Counted from the first letter of the stretch, positions 9,082 to 17,899 are shown. The stretch is DNA of 64,000 nucleotides from Actinomycetospora soli (GCF_021026295.1 NZ_JAJNDA010000006.1:62001-126000), one strand, 5' to 3'. Program-made: numbers and translations. The notes: generated by a model not told the origin, from the letters alone.

Positions 9082-10371
9082 TCAGCGGGCGGGCGCCGAG
9101 GGCGCCTCGGGAACGGGGTGCGCGGTGGCCACCTCGGAGAGCGGCACGGCCGCGGTCTCCGGGTCGGGCGGCGGGCCGAAGGCGGCGGCGGCGCGCAGCG
9201 CGGCGATGCGCTCGGCGTCGTAGCCGAGCCCGGCGAGCACGGCGTCGGTGTCCTGGCCCATCGCGGGTCCGCCGCGGGCGGGGACGACGTCGTCCCCGGG
9301 CGGGCCGACGCGCACCGGCGAGCGCAGCGAGCGCACGGTGCCGAACCGCGGGTGCTCGGTCTCGACGACGAGCGCGCGGGCCAGGGTGTGCGGGTCGTCG
9401 AGCGCGCCCGCGACCTCCTGGATCGGCGCGGACGGGATGCGCGCGGCGTGCAGCGGCTCGAGCCACTCGGCCACGGTCCGCTCCCGGAAGGCGTCCTCGA
9501 GGATCGGGACGATGAGGTCGCGGTTCCGGTCGCGGTCGGCGAACGTGGCGAACCGCGGGTCGGAGGCCAGCTCCGGGCGGCCCATCACCTCGGTGAGCCG
9601 CACCCAGAACTTCTCCTTCGCGCACCCGACGACGAGCCAGCCGTCCGCGGCCTCGAACGCCTGGAACGGCACGAGCGAGGGGTGCGCGGAGTGGTGGGTG
9701 CGGGCCGGGGTGAAGCCCTCGGTCAGGTGCCAGGTGGCGGGATAGGTCAGGAGGCTGACCGCGGTGTCGTAGAGCGAGAGGTCGCAGTCGGTGCCCACGC
9801 CGTCGCGGCGGGCGGCGTGGATGCCCGCGAGCAGGCCGATCGCGGCCACGAACCCGCCCGAGTAGTCCACCAGCGACAGGCCGGTCTTCTGCGGGGCGCC
9901 GCCGGGCTCGCCGGTCACCGACATCCACCCGGCGAGGGCCTGCAGCACGTAGTCGTAGCCGGGCTCCTCGGCGCGCGGACCGGTCATCCCGAACCCGGTC
10001 AGGGAGCAGCAGACGATCCGCGGGTTGACGTGCTTGAGGTCCTCGTAGCGGATCCCGAGCTTGGCCGGGACGTCCCCCCGCAGGTTCGAGTACACCGCGT
10101 CGGCGGAGCGGACCAGGTCGTGGAAGACCTCGCGCCCGGCGTCGTTGCGGATGTCGAGCAGCATCGAGGACTTGTTCTTGTTGAACGACTCGAAGAACAG
10201 CGAGTCCTCGCCGCCGGCGTAGGGCGGGACGTAGCGGCCGATGTCCCCGCCCGAGCTCGGGTCCTCGATCTTGATGATCTCGGCGCCGAGGTCGGCCAGG
10301 TGCATCGAGCCGAACGGCCCGGCCCCGTACTGCTCGAGTGAGACGATCCGGATGTCCTCGAGCGGCCTCAC
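9082..10371 (-). CDS. CaiB/BaiF family (class III) CoA-transferase
   Basis: A 429-residue family III CoA-transferase. It begins MRPLEDIRIVSLEQYGAGPF, with the conserved LGAEIIKIEDPSSGGDIGRY segment and catalytic Asp169 in GLSLVDYSGGF, the residue that forms the aspartyl-CoA anhydride. Such enzymes move CoA from a donor such as succinyl-CoA to an organic acid. The start overlaps the MaoC gene by four bases. The pairing with a MaoC hydratase and a CitE-like lyase recalls itaconate, mesaconate and methylsuccinate dissimilation modules, but the acceptor acid is unknown. Confidence 0.92.
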   Translation of the reverse strand: MRPLEDIRIVSLEQYGAGPFGSMHLADLGAEIIKIEDPSSGGDIGRYVPPYAGGEDSLFFESFNKNKSSMLLDIRNDAGREVFHDLVRSADAVYSNLRGDVPAKLGIRYEDLKHVNPRIVCCSLTGFGMTGPRAEEPGYDYVLQALAGWMSVTGEPGGAPQKTGLSLVDYSGGFVAAIGLLAGIHAARRDGVGTDCDLSLYDTAVSLLTYPATWHLTEGFTPARTHHSAHPSLVPFQAFEAADGWLVVGCAKEKFWVRLTEVMGRPELASDPRFATFADRDRNRDLIVPILEDAFRERTVAEWLEPLHAARIPSAPIQEVAGALDDPHTLARALVVETEHPRFGTVRSLRSPVRVGPPGDDVVPARGGPAMGQDTDAVLAGLGYDAERIAALRAAAAFGPPPDPETAAVPLSEVATAHPVPEAPSAPAR

Positions 10372-10895
10372 GACCTGCCCTCCACCGTGAGCGGGGTGGC
10401 CGCCTGCGGGAAGAGCGAGGCCGAGCCCGCGGAGTCACGGCGGTGCACGTAGAAGGTGCGCCGGAAGGAGAGCACCTCGACGGCGTCCTGGTTCAGCGTG
10501 CGGGTGCGGATCGTGACGATGCCGGCGTGCGGCCGGCTCTTCGACTCCCGCTTCTCCAGGACGATCGACTCCGACCAGATGGTGTCGCCGACGAACACCG
10601 GCGCGGTGAGCCTGAGGTCGTCGAGGCCGAGGTTGGCGAAGGCGTTCTGCGTCGTGTCGGTGACCGACTGGCCCATGGCGATGGCGATGGTCAGCGGCGA
10701 GGCGACGAGCATGCGGCCGAACTCCGAGGACTCCCCCACCTGCGCGTTGAAGTGCGCCTGGTTGGTGTTCATCGTCAGGAGCGTGAACCAGGTGTTGTCG
10801 GTCTCGTTGATCGTGCGCCCCAGCGGGTGCTGGTAGACGTCCCCGACCTCGAAGTCCTCGAGGAACCGCCCGCGCCAGCCGTCCTTGACCGTCAT
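10368..10895 (-). CDS. MaoC-like hotdog-fold hydratase/dehydratase
   Basis: A 175-residue MaoC-family protein starting MTVKDGWRGRFLEDFEVGDV. It carries the hydratase motif with Asp and His in INETDNTWFTLLTMNTNQAH (about residues 31-50), then ANLGLDDLRLTAPVFVGDTI and a C-terminal strand rich in polar residues. Enzymes of this shape hydrate itaconyl-CoA, mesaconyl-CoA or beta-methylmalyl-type CoA esters. The internal ATG is used because upstream frame lies in the operator region. It is the first gene of the operon maoC-CoA transferase-acyl-CoA dehydrogenase-amidase, all joined by short overlaps or small gaps. Confidence 0.88.
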   Translation of the reverse strand: MTVKDGWRGRFLEDFEVGDVYQHPLGRTINETDNTWFTLLTMNTNQAHFNAQVGESSEFGRMLVASPLTIAIAMGQSVTDTTQNAFANLGLDDLRLTAPVFVGDTIWSESIVLEKRESKSRPHAGIVTIRTRTLNQDAVEVLSFRRTFYVHRRDSAGSASLFPQAATPLTVEGRS

Positions 10896-10923
10896 CCTGC
10901 CCCTTCCGTCGACCCCGTTGACG

Positions 10924-12339
10924 CTAAACGTCTGATGTTTTGCGGGCAAGAGCGTCCGCGCTGATGTCCTCCAGCGCACGGTTGCTCGTGCGCTCGCCGA
11001 ACACCAGCAGGACCACGCCCATGAGCAGGGCGGCGACGGCGAGGTAGACGTACACCGCGACCGTGCCCGCGCCGGTGTAGATCGCCGCCACGAGCACCCC
11101 GCCGACCACGCCCGCGAGGCGGCCGGAGCCGTTGGCGATCCCGGAGCCGAGGCCGCGCAGCTCGAGCGGGAAGACCTCGGCGATGTAGGTGTAGAGCACG
11201 GCGACGCCGGTCTGCATGAGCATCGAGGCCGCGAACCCGCTGACGACGATCCACACCGGGTCGGTGACGAGGCCGAAGACGAGCAGCAGCACCGCCACGA
11301 CGCACTGCAGCCCGAACACGAGCGTCTTGCGCTCCACCCGGTCGATGACCGGGAAGGCGAGCAGGGCGCCGGGCACGGCGGCGATGGCGAGGATCGAGGC
11401 GAAGGTGAGCGACTGCGCCGTGGTGTAGCCGCGCTCCACGAGCAGGGTCGGCACCCAGGCGGTGAACCCGTAGAAGCTCAGGATGAGGAACACGCAGGCC
11501 GCGGCGGCGACCACCACCCGGCGGCGCGCCCCGCGCAGCAGGTCCCCGACGGTCGCCGCGGGCACCGGCGGGACGGGCGTCGGCGTCGGCAGCTCCCGGC
11601 CGGTCGCGGCGCGCGCCTCGTCCTCCATGCGCGCGATCAGCGTCTCGGTGTCCGGCGTGGTGCGCCCGTGCGCCGCCTGCCACCGCGCGGACTCGGGCAG
11701 CACGCGGAGGGCGACGACGCCGAACACCGCGCCGAGCGCGCCGAACACGAAGATCCAGCGCCACGCGTCCGGCCCGAGCGGGACGACGAGGCGCGCCAGC
11801 CAGGCCGCGATCGGCACCCCCGCCAGCCCGACGGCGAGCAGGATCGCCTGGTACCGCCCGCGCAGCGCGCGAGGGAACATCTCGCTGACGTAGACCAGCA
11901 GCACGCCGGTCATCGCCTGCAGCCCGAAGCCGGTGAGCACGCGCAGCACCCCGAGGCTCGTCGCGTCCCACGCGGCTGCCGAGAGCAGCGAGAACGTGGA
12001 GTAGAAGAAGACCGAGCCGATGAGCACCGGCCGCCGCCCGAACCGGTCGGAGAGCCGGCCGCCGACGATCGCGCCGACGAACATCCCGACGAAGCCCGCC
12101 GAGGTCACCAGCCCGACCGTGCCGATCGACAGGCCCCACTCGGCGCGCAGCGCCGGCGCGGCGTAGGCGAAGGAGTTGAGGTCGACGAGGTCGAAGACGA
12201 ACAGCGCGCCGAGCACCACCACCCACCGACGGTGGGTGCGGGTGACGACGGGCAGGCGGTCGATCCGGGCGGCGAGGTCCGGCCCCGGGCCGGTGCGGGT
12301 CCCGGCCGAGCGGGTGTCCGGCGGGTCGGTGGCGGTCAT
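10924..12339 (-). CDS. MFS transporter (organic acid/sugar porter type)
   Basis: A 471-residue major facilitator with about 12 hydrophobic helices. The loop 2-3 motif GGRLSDRFGRRPVL is near residues 101-114, the PESARW motif follows helix 6 near 213-218, and a long central loop (GRTTPDTETLIARMEDEA) separates the halves, as in metabolite:proton symporters. It lies between two operators and faces the same way as the catabolic genes, with its own upstream palindrome. It most likely imports the substrate of the pathway. The stop codon overlaps operator B. Confidence 0.9.
   Translation of the reverse strand: MTATDPPDTRSAGTRTGPGPDLAARIDRLPVVTRTHRRWVVVLGALFVFDLVDLNSFAYAAPALRAEWGLSIGTVGLVTSAGFVGMFVGAIVGGRLSDRFGRRPVLIGSVFFYSTFSLLSAAAWDATSLGVLRVLTGFGLQAMTGVLLVYVSEMFPRALRGRYQAILLAVGLAGVPIAAWLARLVVPLGPDAWRWIFVFGALGAVFGVVALRVLPESARWQAAHGRTTPDTETLIARMEDEARAATGRELPTPTPVPPVPAATVGDLLRGARRRVVVAAAACVFLILSFYGFTAWVPTLLVERGYTTAQSLTFASILAIAAVPGALLAFPVIDRVERKTLVFGLQCVVAVLLLVFGLVTDPVWIVVSGFAASMLMQTGVAVLYTYIAEVFPLELRGLGSGIANGSGRLAGVVGGVLVAAIYTGAGTVAVYVYLAVAALLMGVVLLVFGERTSNRALEDISADALARKTSDV
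10925..10941 (-). promoter_or_regulatory. Predicted operator B of the catabolic regulon
   Basis: On the plus strand this reads TAAACGTCTGATGTTTT, the best palindrome of the set (AAACrTCnGAyGTTT). Its centre is about 38 bases upstream of the MaoC start. It overlaps the MFS stop codon. Confidence 0.75.
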
Positions 12340-12436
12340 CGGCGCTCCCCTCTGGCGGGCCTCCCCGACGGCGGCCCGTCCCGACCCGGCAGCGGCGGCC
12401 CACGGTCACCGACTGTCGCCCGGGTCACACCGACCG

Positions 12437-12453
12437 TAAATGTCCGATGTATG
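12437..12453 (-). promoter_or_regulatory. Predicted operator C of the catabolic regulon
   Basis: On the plus strand this reads TAAATGTCCGATGTATG; the reverse strand gives ATACATCGGACATTTA, matching operator A at 14 of 16 positions. It is about 106 bases upstream of the MFS start and just after the stop of the CitE-like gene. Confidence 0.65.
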
Positions 12454-12465
12454 GGCGCACAAGGC

Positions 12466-13278
12466 TCAGTGCGGGTCGGGCTCGCCGGCCCGGGCCAGGA
12501 TCGCCCGGGCGCGGTCCACCACCGGCCTGTCGACCATCGCGCCGTCGACCACCGCCACCGCGCCGCCCGCGGCGGCCTCGACCACGGACCGGGCCCACCG
12601 CACCGTGTCCGCGTCGGGACGCAGCGCCCGGTCGGCCGGGGCGACCTGCGCGGGGTGGATGCAGAGCTTGCCGGTGAATCCGCGGGAGAGGGCGTGGCGG
12701 CAGTCGGCGAGGAGCAGCTCCTCGTCGCGCACCGCCGTGGTGACGCCGTCGACCGGGCCGGGCAGGCCGGCCGCCCGCGAGGCGAGCGTCAGCACCGCCC
12801 GCGCGTGGGCCATCGCGTCGCGATCGGCGTGGTCGGTGCCGAGCTCGCTCGCGAGGTCGACGCTGCCGAAGGCCAGGCGCACCACGTCCGGGCTGCTCGC
12901 GACCTCGGCGGCGGCCAGCAGTCCGGCCGCGGTCTCCACGAGCGCGAGGACCTCGACCCCCGCGTCGGCCAGCGCCGCCGGCCACGGCACGCTCGCCTTG
13001 GGGAGCATCACGACGACGTCCCGGCCGGTCACCATGGCGACGTCGTCGGCGAACCACGGGGTGTCCGCCCCGTTGATCCGCACCACCACGGTGCCGGTGG
13101 CGGACCCGCCGTCCAGCCACTGCGCCACCGCCCGGCGCGCCTCGTCCTTGCCGTCGGGGGCGACCGCGTCCTCGAGGTCCAGCACCACGGCGTCGGCGCC
13201 CGCGGCCGCGGCCTTGTCGAACCGGTCGGGGCGCGAGCCCGGGACGAAGAGGAACGTGGTGGCAGCGGCGACCGACAT
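12466..13278 (-). CDS. HpcH/HpaI aldolase / CitE-like acyl-CoA lyase
   Basis: A 270-residue CitE/HpcH-type TIM-barrel lyase. It starts MSVAAATTFLFVPGSRPDRF, with AGADAVVLDLEDAVAPDGKD at about 27-46, the metal-ligand patches EVLALVETAAGLL and LAFGSVDLASELG, and the late GKLCIHPAQVAPADRAL signature. The family cleaves (S)-citramalyl-CoA, malyl-CoA and related hydroxyacyl-CoA esters into acetyl- or propionyl-CoA plus an oxoacid. It stands alone on the minus strand, divergent from the FCD regulator, with operator D in the shared gap. It probably performs the final carbon-carbon cleavage of the pathway. Confidence 0.88.
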   Translation of the reverse strand: MSVAAATTFLFVPGSRPDRFDKAAAAGADAVVLDLEDAVAPDGKDEARRAVAQWLDGGSATGTVVVRINGADTPWFADDVAMVTGRDVVVMLPKASVPWPAALADAGVEVLALVETAAGLLAAAEVASSPDVVRLAFGSVDLASELGTDHADRDAMAHARAVLTLASRAAGLPGPVDGVTTAVRDEELLLADCRHALSRGFTGKLCIHPAQVAPADRALRPDADTVRWARSVVEAAAGGAVAVVDGAMVDRPVVDRARAILARAGEPDPH

Positions 13279-13289
13279 GGCGGCAGGCT

Positions 13290-13306
13290 CGATCGTCGGA
13301 CATTTG
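13290..13306 (+). promoter_or_regulatory. Predicted operator D, lyase/regulator intergenic region
   Basis: CGATCGTCGGACATTTG shares TCGGACATTT with the reverse strand of operator C but is the weakest match of the four. It lies between the divergent CitE-like gene and the GntR/FCD regulator, a position that would allow autoregulation. Confidence 0.55.
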
Positions 13307-13354
13307 AGTGTCAAGCCGGTCCTGACCGATCGGGCGGCGCGTAGGCTCTCGTCC

Positions 13355-14167
13355 GTGCCACCGACGCGCCCGTCCTCGACCTCCCGCGCCGCCGGCGCTG
13401 CGGGCGACGGCGGGACCTCCCGGGCGGTGCCCCCGGCCCGGCTGCGGGTGCAGCGCGTCCGGCCCGCGTACCGCCAGGTCGCCGACGAGCTGCGCGCGCA
13501 GATCGTCGGCGGGACGCTCGGGTCGGGCGAGCGGCTGCCGAGCGAGGCGGAGCTGGGCCAGGCGTTCGGGGTCAGCCGCAGCACGGTGCGCGAGGCCCTG
13601 CGGGTGCTCGCGAGCCAGCACCTCATCGAGACCACCCGGGGCGTGCAGGGCGGCTCGTTCGTCGCGGCGCCCGACCCGGCGCGGGTGGTGGAGGACGTCG
13701 GCGGCGCGCTCGGCGTGCTGGTGATGACGCCGCAGCTGCGCCTGCACGACCTGCTGGAGGCCCGGCTCCTGCTCGAGCCGTCGGCCGCCCGGCTCGCGGC
13801 GCAGCGGGCCGACGCCGACACGGTCGAGGCCATCCGTACCGCGGCCGGGGCGCCCCGGGACGGGCGCGACCCCAGCGGCTTCGTCGGTCACCTCGACTTC
13901 CACACCACCGTGCTCATGGCCACCGGCAACCTGATGATCACGATGATGGGCCAGCCGGTGAACGACGTGCTGCGCACCCGCCTGCGGCGCGTCGGCGTGG
14001 AGACCGCCGAGTGGGACCGCGTCGACGAGTGGCACCGCGTCATCGCCGACCACATCGCCGCGGGCGACGGTGCCGCCGCCGAGGAGGCGATGCGCGACCA
14101 CCTCGTCGCCCTGCGATCGCTCTACGAGCGCGACGGTCTCTGGACCGACGAGCCCGCCTGCCACTGA
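13355..14167 (+). CDS. GntR family transcriptional regulator, FCD (FadR) subfamily
   Basis: A 270-residue regulator with an N-terminal GntR winged helix (AYRQVADELRAQIVGGTL, SGERLPSEAELGQAFGVS, STVREALRVLASQHLIETTR, about residues 40-100) and a C-terminal FCD ligand-binding domain. HLDFHTTVLMATGN and DEWHRVIADHIAAGD hold the His residues that usually bind a metal and carboxylate ligand. The start chosen is GTG at 13355; the first ~30 residues are low complexity, so a downstream GTG is possible. Being divergent from the lyase and next to the catabolic genes, it is the best candidate to bind the four palindromes and sense a carboxylic-acid intermediate. Confidence 0.9.
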   Translation: MPPTRPSSTSRAAGAAGDGGTSRAVPPARLRVQRVRPAYRQVADELRAQIVGGTLGSGERLPSEAELGQAFGVSRSTVREALRVLASQHLIETTRGVQGGSFVAAPDPARVVEDVGGALGVLVMTPQLRLHDLLEARLLLEPSAARLAAQRADADTVEAIRTAAGAPRDGRDPSGFVGHLDFHTTVLMATGNLMITMMGQPVNDVLRTRLRRVGVETAEWDRVDEWHRVIADHIAAGDGAAAEEAMRDHLVALRSLYERDGLWTDEPACH

Positions 14168-14175
14168 CGGGCCGG

Positions 14176-14916
14176 TCAGCTCCGGTCGGGAAGCCGCCGG
14201 AACGGCAGCTCGGTCTCCGTGGCCCCGCCGTCGCCGTCGGCCTCGACGCGGTAGGCCCGGGCGCCGTCGCGTTCGGTGAGCACCTCGGCGAGCTCGGTGC
14301 CGCGGTAGAGCAGGCCGGCGCCGTCGTCGGTGGCGTGCGCGGTGGGCAGGATGCCCTCGGCGACGAGCCGGCGCAGGGTCGGGCGCCGCTCGGGCTCGGA
14401 GTCGTGGTGGACGCCGTTGGCGTAGGGCAGCAGGCCGAGCCCGTTGATCACCGGCTGCAGCGTCGGGCCGAACGAGTCGGTGGTGCCGCCCGTGTGCCAG
14501 CAGATCGAGCCCGCGGAGACGCCGGTCAGCACCACACCGGCCTCCCACGCCTCGCGCAGGACCGTGTCGAGCCCGTGCAGCCGCCACAGCGCGAGCAGGC
14601 CCGCGACACTGCCGCCCCAGACCCAGACGACGTCCTGGGCGAGCAGGTGCGCGCGCAGGTCGTCGACGTTGGGCATCGGCAGCAGGGCGACGTGGCTCGC
14701 GTCCCAGCCCAGCCGCCAAGCGTTGTCGTAGAAGGTCATGACCAGGCGCGGGTCGTCGCCCACCGCGGTCGGCACCAGGCACACCCGCGGGGCGCGGCCC
14801 GTCACGCCGGCCAGCTCCACGGCGTGGTGGGTCAGCGGGGCGGGCCGCCAGTCGATCCGGTCGGCGCGGCGCAGGCCGCCCGAGGTCGCGAGGATGGTCG
14901 GGCCGTCGGCGGGCAT
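14176..14916 (-). CDS. Peptidase E (S51) family protein
   Basis: A 246-residue Ser peptidase of the class I glutamine-amidotransferase-like fold. It begins MPADGPTILATSGGLRRADR and has the nucleophile elbow GVSAGSICWHTGG with Ser134, plus FGPTLQPVINGLGLLPYANG and a VHHDSEPERRPTL segment carrying likely active-site His/Asp. S51 enzymes cleave Asp-X dipeptides or release stored peptides in the cytoplasm. It ends convergent with the FCD regulator, eight bases away, and appears to be a single-gene unit. Length and motifs are typical. Confidence 0.85.
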   Translation of the reverse strand: MPADGPTILATSGGLRRADRIDWRPAPLTHHAVELAGVTGRAPRVCLVPTAVGDDPRLVMTFYDNAWRLGWDASHVALLPMPNVDDLRAHLLAQDVVWVWGGSVAGLLALWRLHGLDTVLREAWEAGVVLTGVSAGSICWHTGGTTDSFGPTLQPVINGLGLLPYANGVHHDSEPERRPTLRRLVAEGILPTAHATDDGAGLLYRGTELAEVLTERDGARAYRVEADGDGGATETELPFRRLPDRS

Positions 14917-14945
14917 GGGCCGGACGGTAGTCCCGGGCCGAGGGG

Positions 14946-15674
14946 TCAGCGTGCGGAGGCCATCCAGGCGGCGCGGCGCTCCTCGTGCGTGGCGACGCCC
15001 TCGAGACCCACGAGGCGTTCGGCGGTGACGGCGTCGAGCGACCCCGCCGCCTGCGCCCGGTAGGCCTCGGCGAGCTCGCGGTCGGCGCGGGCCTCCGCGA
15101 CCGTGAGCGGGCGCGGCTGGTGGTCGTCCGGCAGCGTCGAGAGCGTCGACTCGCTGGCGAAGCGCTCGACGACGCCGCGGGCCAGCCGGTCGGACCCGGC
15201 GAGGTACGGGTTGTCCGGCGGCAGGTGCGTCGTCACGCGGCCGTAGCTGCCGACGACGAGCAGCACCAGGCCGGCGCCGATCGAGAAGAAGACGTTGGGC
15301 AGCCGGAACGCGAGCAGGTTGTACGGGGTCGCGAGGACGGCGAGCCCGACGAAGGCCGCGACGAGGAAGGCGGCGCCGACGACGATCATCACCGTCGAGG
15401 CGGGGCGTCCGCCCCGGAGCGCCGCGAGGACGAGGACAGCGGCGGTGACCACCGAGACCGTCGAGAGCAGACCGTTGGTGGACAGGCCCAGCAGCGGCAT
15501 GCCGCGGGTCTCGAAGGCGGTCAGGCCTCCGACGTACCCGAGGATCCCGAACACCGCGATCACCGCGGCGACGAACAGGGCGCCGACCCGGTGCACGACC
15601 AGGACGCGGCGGGCGGACGGGCCGGGGGCGTCCGCGGTCTCGGGGGTGGTGGGGTGCGAACGGGCGAGGGTCAT
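14946..15674 (-). CDS. DUF4383-type membrane protein
   Basis: A 242-residue protein with a short polar N-terminus, four hydrophobic helices between about 25 and 145 (VGALFVAAVIAVFGILGYVG, LLSTVSVVTAAVLVLAAL, TVMIVVGAAFLVAAFVGLAV, NVFFSIGAGLVLLVVGSYG) and a hydrophilic C-terminal ~95 residues with helical, charged sequence. This matches actinobacterial DUF4383 proteins with an added cytoplasmic tail. The start is the internal ATG giving MTLARSHPTTPE, because the frame upstream is unlike protein. Function is unknown. It is divergent from the broken dehydrogenase-like gene. Confidence 0.8.
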   Translation of the reverse strand: MTLARSHPTTPETADAPGPSARRVLVVHRVGALFVAAVIAVFGILGYVGGLTAFETRGMPLLGLSTNGLLSTVSVVTAAVLVLAALRGGRPASTVMIVVGAAFLVAAFVGLAVLATPYNLLAFRLPNVFFSIGAGLVLLVVGSYGRVTTHLPPDNPYLAGSDRLARGVVERFASESTLSTLPDDHQPRPLTVAEARADRELAEAYRAQAAGSLDAVTAERLVGLEGVATHEERRAAWMASAR

Positions 15675-15815
15675 GACGGCCTCCTCGGTGAAGCGCGTCG
15701 TGCAGTCGTGGGCAACAGGAACGGACGTCCGGGCATGACCGCGATCCACGGGCCTCACCCCTCCCCGATCCCGTGATCCGTACCGCCAGGTTTGACCACC
15801 GGGTAGCCCACCCCC

Positions 15816-16739
15816 ATGCGACTGTTGATCGCGGGCGCGTCGGGGTTCGTCGGGCAACGCCTGTGCGAGGCCCTCACCGACGCCGGCCACGCCGTGTCCG
15901 CCATGACCCGTCGCCCGGAGCGCTTCGTGGGGTGCGGCGAGCCGGTGCGCGGCGACGTGCACGACCCGGCGTCCCTGCCCGGTGCGCTCGCCGGCCACGA
16001 CGTGGCCTACTACCTGGTGCACTCGCTCGACCGGGCCGACTTCGTGCGCGCCGACGCCTAGGGCGCGCGGGCCTTCGGGCGGGCCGCCGCCACGGCAGGC
16101 GTGCGCCGCATCGTCTACCTCGGCGGTCTGGGCGACGACCGCGACGACCTCTCCGACCACCTGCGCAGCCGTCGCGAGGTGGAGACCCACCTCGCGGAGG
16201 GCGGCGTCCCGGTCACCACGATCCGGGCCGGGATCATCGTCGGGCACGGCGGAATCTCGTGGGAGATGACGCGCCAGCTGGTGTCGCACCTGCCCGCCAT
16301 GGTCTGTCCGCAGTGGGTCTACACGCGCACCCAGCCGATCGCGATCGACGACGTCGTCCGCTACCTCACGGCGGTGCTCGACACCGACGCGACGACGGGG
16401 CGGGCCTTCGACGTCGGCGGCCCCGACGTCCTCGTCTACGCCGACATGATGCAGCGGGCCGCGGCCGTGATGGGCCGGCGGCGCCTCGTGATCGTGCCCG
16501 TCCCCCTGCTCACCCCGTCGCTGTCGTCGCGGTGGCTCTCGCTGGTCACCGACGTCGACACCGCCACGGGGCGGTCGCTGATCGACTCGATGTCCAACGA
16601 GGTGGTGGTGCGCGACGACGCGATCCGCCGCCTCGTCCCCTTCGAGCCGATGCCCTACGACGACGCGGTACGCCGCGCCCTCGACGACCGCGCCGCCGAC
16701 ACGGCCCCCGTGTCCGGGGACCGCGCGGCGGCCGCGTGA
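15816..16739 (+). pseudogene. NAD(P)-binding SDR-like gene interrupted by an amber codon
   Basis: The frame opens with MRLLIAGASGFVGQRLCEAL, a Rossmann GxSGFVG nucleotide-binding motif, and runs to residue 81. There it meets an in-frame TAG (16059-16061) inside the otherwise continuous sequence RADA-stop-GARAFGRAAA. The same frame then continues to 16739 with RRIVYLGGLGDDRDDLSDHL and an intact C-terminal half. One base change (GAG or CAG to TAG) explains it. The family is atypical/extended short-chain dehydrogenases that act as NAD(P)H-dependent epimerases, reductases or quinone sensors. Either this is a recent pseudogene or a sequencing error; a two-part product from the internal ATG at 16101 is less likely. 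Confidence 0.8.
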
Positions 16740-16834
16740 GGGAAAGGTTTTACACAACCGGGTAAGACCGGTTATGGTCCCGCGCCGGGTGGAGGCTCCA
16801 GCAGCGCGGGCCTCCTCCCCTCACACCACCGGGG

Positions 16835-17719
16835 TCACTGCACCGCGGCGTAGGACGTGCCCATCCGGGCGCTCTCGAGGTCGTAGACCGCCGTCGAGGT
16901 GATCGCCGGGTCGCGGTACATCCCCATCTTCCAGTAGCTGTACTGCGAACTCGTCGTGGACGGCTTGACCAGCGTGTCCGTCGACGCGGCCGGTTCCTTC
17001 GGCGTGTCCTTCGGCTGCGGCGTCCGGTCCAGGGCCTCCTTCTGGGCCTTGGCCTGCGAGGCGCTGGCCTTCGTCTTCTTCGACGACGGGTAGAGCGTGC
17101 CCGCGACCGGGTGGTAGCCGGTGAGCACCGGCGTGCCGTTCAGCCACGCGTCGACGTACCCGACCGAGGGGTTGCTCGAGAACTTCACGTGCAGCACCAG
17201 GGTCGTCGCGGTGGTGGTGACCGCCGGGCCGAGCGTCGTGGTCCAGTACTTGCTGCCCGCGGGCCCGCCGGGGTAGCCGTACCCGCCGTCGAGGATGACG
17301 CTGCCACGGCCGACCTTGATCTCCAGCGGCGGCGACCCGGTGTCCGCGTTCTTCCACTGGCCGAGCACCTGCCAGCTGGTCTCGGCGGCCGGGAACGACG
17401 CGGGCAGCGTGAACGTGCTGGCGAACCAGAACTCGTCGCCCTCGACGAAGTTCGCGACGTCCGGCTCGATCTCCGAGCGCGTCCCGCCGCCCGGCACCGT
17501 GAAGCGGGCGGCCTTCTCCGGCGCGGCCACCGTGCTCGTGACGAGCACGGGCGCAGAGGCCCCCACGTTGTTCCACGGCGTGGACCTGAAGGTCGCGAAC
17601 CCGGCGTTCGTGAAGTCGGACTGCCACAGCGTCCCGGCCGCGGCCCACGCCTGACCGGTTCCCAGCGTCAGCACCGCGATCACGGCGACCAGGCACCGCA
17701 GACGCCACTGTCTGTGCAC
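16835..17719 (-). CDS. Secreted polysaccharide lyase (heparin-lyase-like fold)
   Basis: A 294-residue exported protein. The signal peptide MHRQWRLRCLVAVIAVLTLG ends with GQAWA, probably cut before AAGTLW. The mature part has the beta-jelly-roll lyase pattern: SEIEPDVANFVEGDEFWFAS, SWQVLGQWKN, and the C-terminal YWKMGMYRDPAITSTAVYDL, a signature of the polysaccharide lyase family that includes heparin lyase I and alginate/glucuronan-type enzymes. A Lys/Ala/Ser-rich insert (SSKKTKASASQAKAQKEALD) interrupts the fold near 215-250. The GTG start is chosen for its GGGGAG ribosome binding site and because it begins the signal peptide. It degrades an extracellular uronic-acid polymer; which one is unknown. 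Confidence 0.8.
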   Translation of the reverse strand: MHRQWRLRCLVAVIAVLTLGTGQAWAAAGTLWQSDFTNAGFATFRSTPWNNVGASAPVLVTSTVAAPEKAARFTVPGGGTRSEIEPDVANFVEGDEFWFASTFTLPASFPAAETSWQVLGQWKNADTGSPPLEIKVGRGSVILDGGYGYPGGPAGSKYWTTTLGPAVTTTATTLVLHVKFSSNPSVGYVDAWLNGTPVLTGYHPVAGTLYPSSKKTKASASQAKAQKEALDRTPQPKDTPKEPAASTDTLVKPSTTSSQYSYWKMGMYRDPAITSTAVYDLESARMGTSYAAVQ

Positions 17720-17899
17720 GGACTCTCCCCAGAGGATCGTGGGCAGTCCCCGCACTCGCCCTGTCGATGACGAGGAGTCACCGTAGGGAGACCGACCGAC
17801 CGCGTCGTACGCCGAAGAGGTGATGACCGGCGCTATGTTCCGGACACGGGGGACGGACGACCCCGAACCGGGCGCGCGGCCCGCTTGGCAGACTCCCCC

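Noticed and set aside
16059-16061. TAG as a programmed readthrough or pyrrolysine codon
   Set aside because: No context element or pyrrolysine genes are seen, and this enzyme family does not use such a residue here. A point mutation is simpler.
16740-16834. CCCGCGC/GCGCGGG and GGAGGC/GCCTCC inverted repeats between convergent genes
   Set aside because: Possibly a bidirectional terminator, but stems are short and mutually exclusive; not strong enough to annotate.
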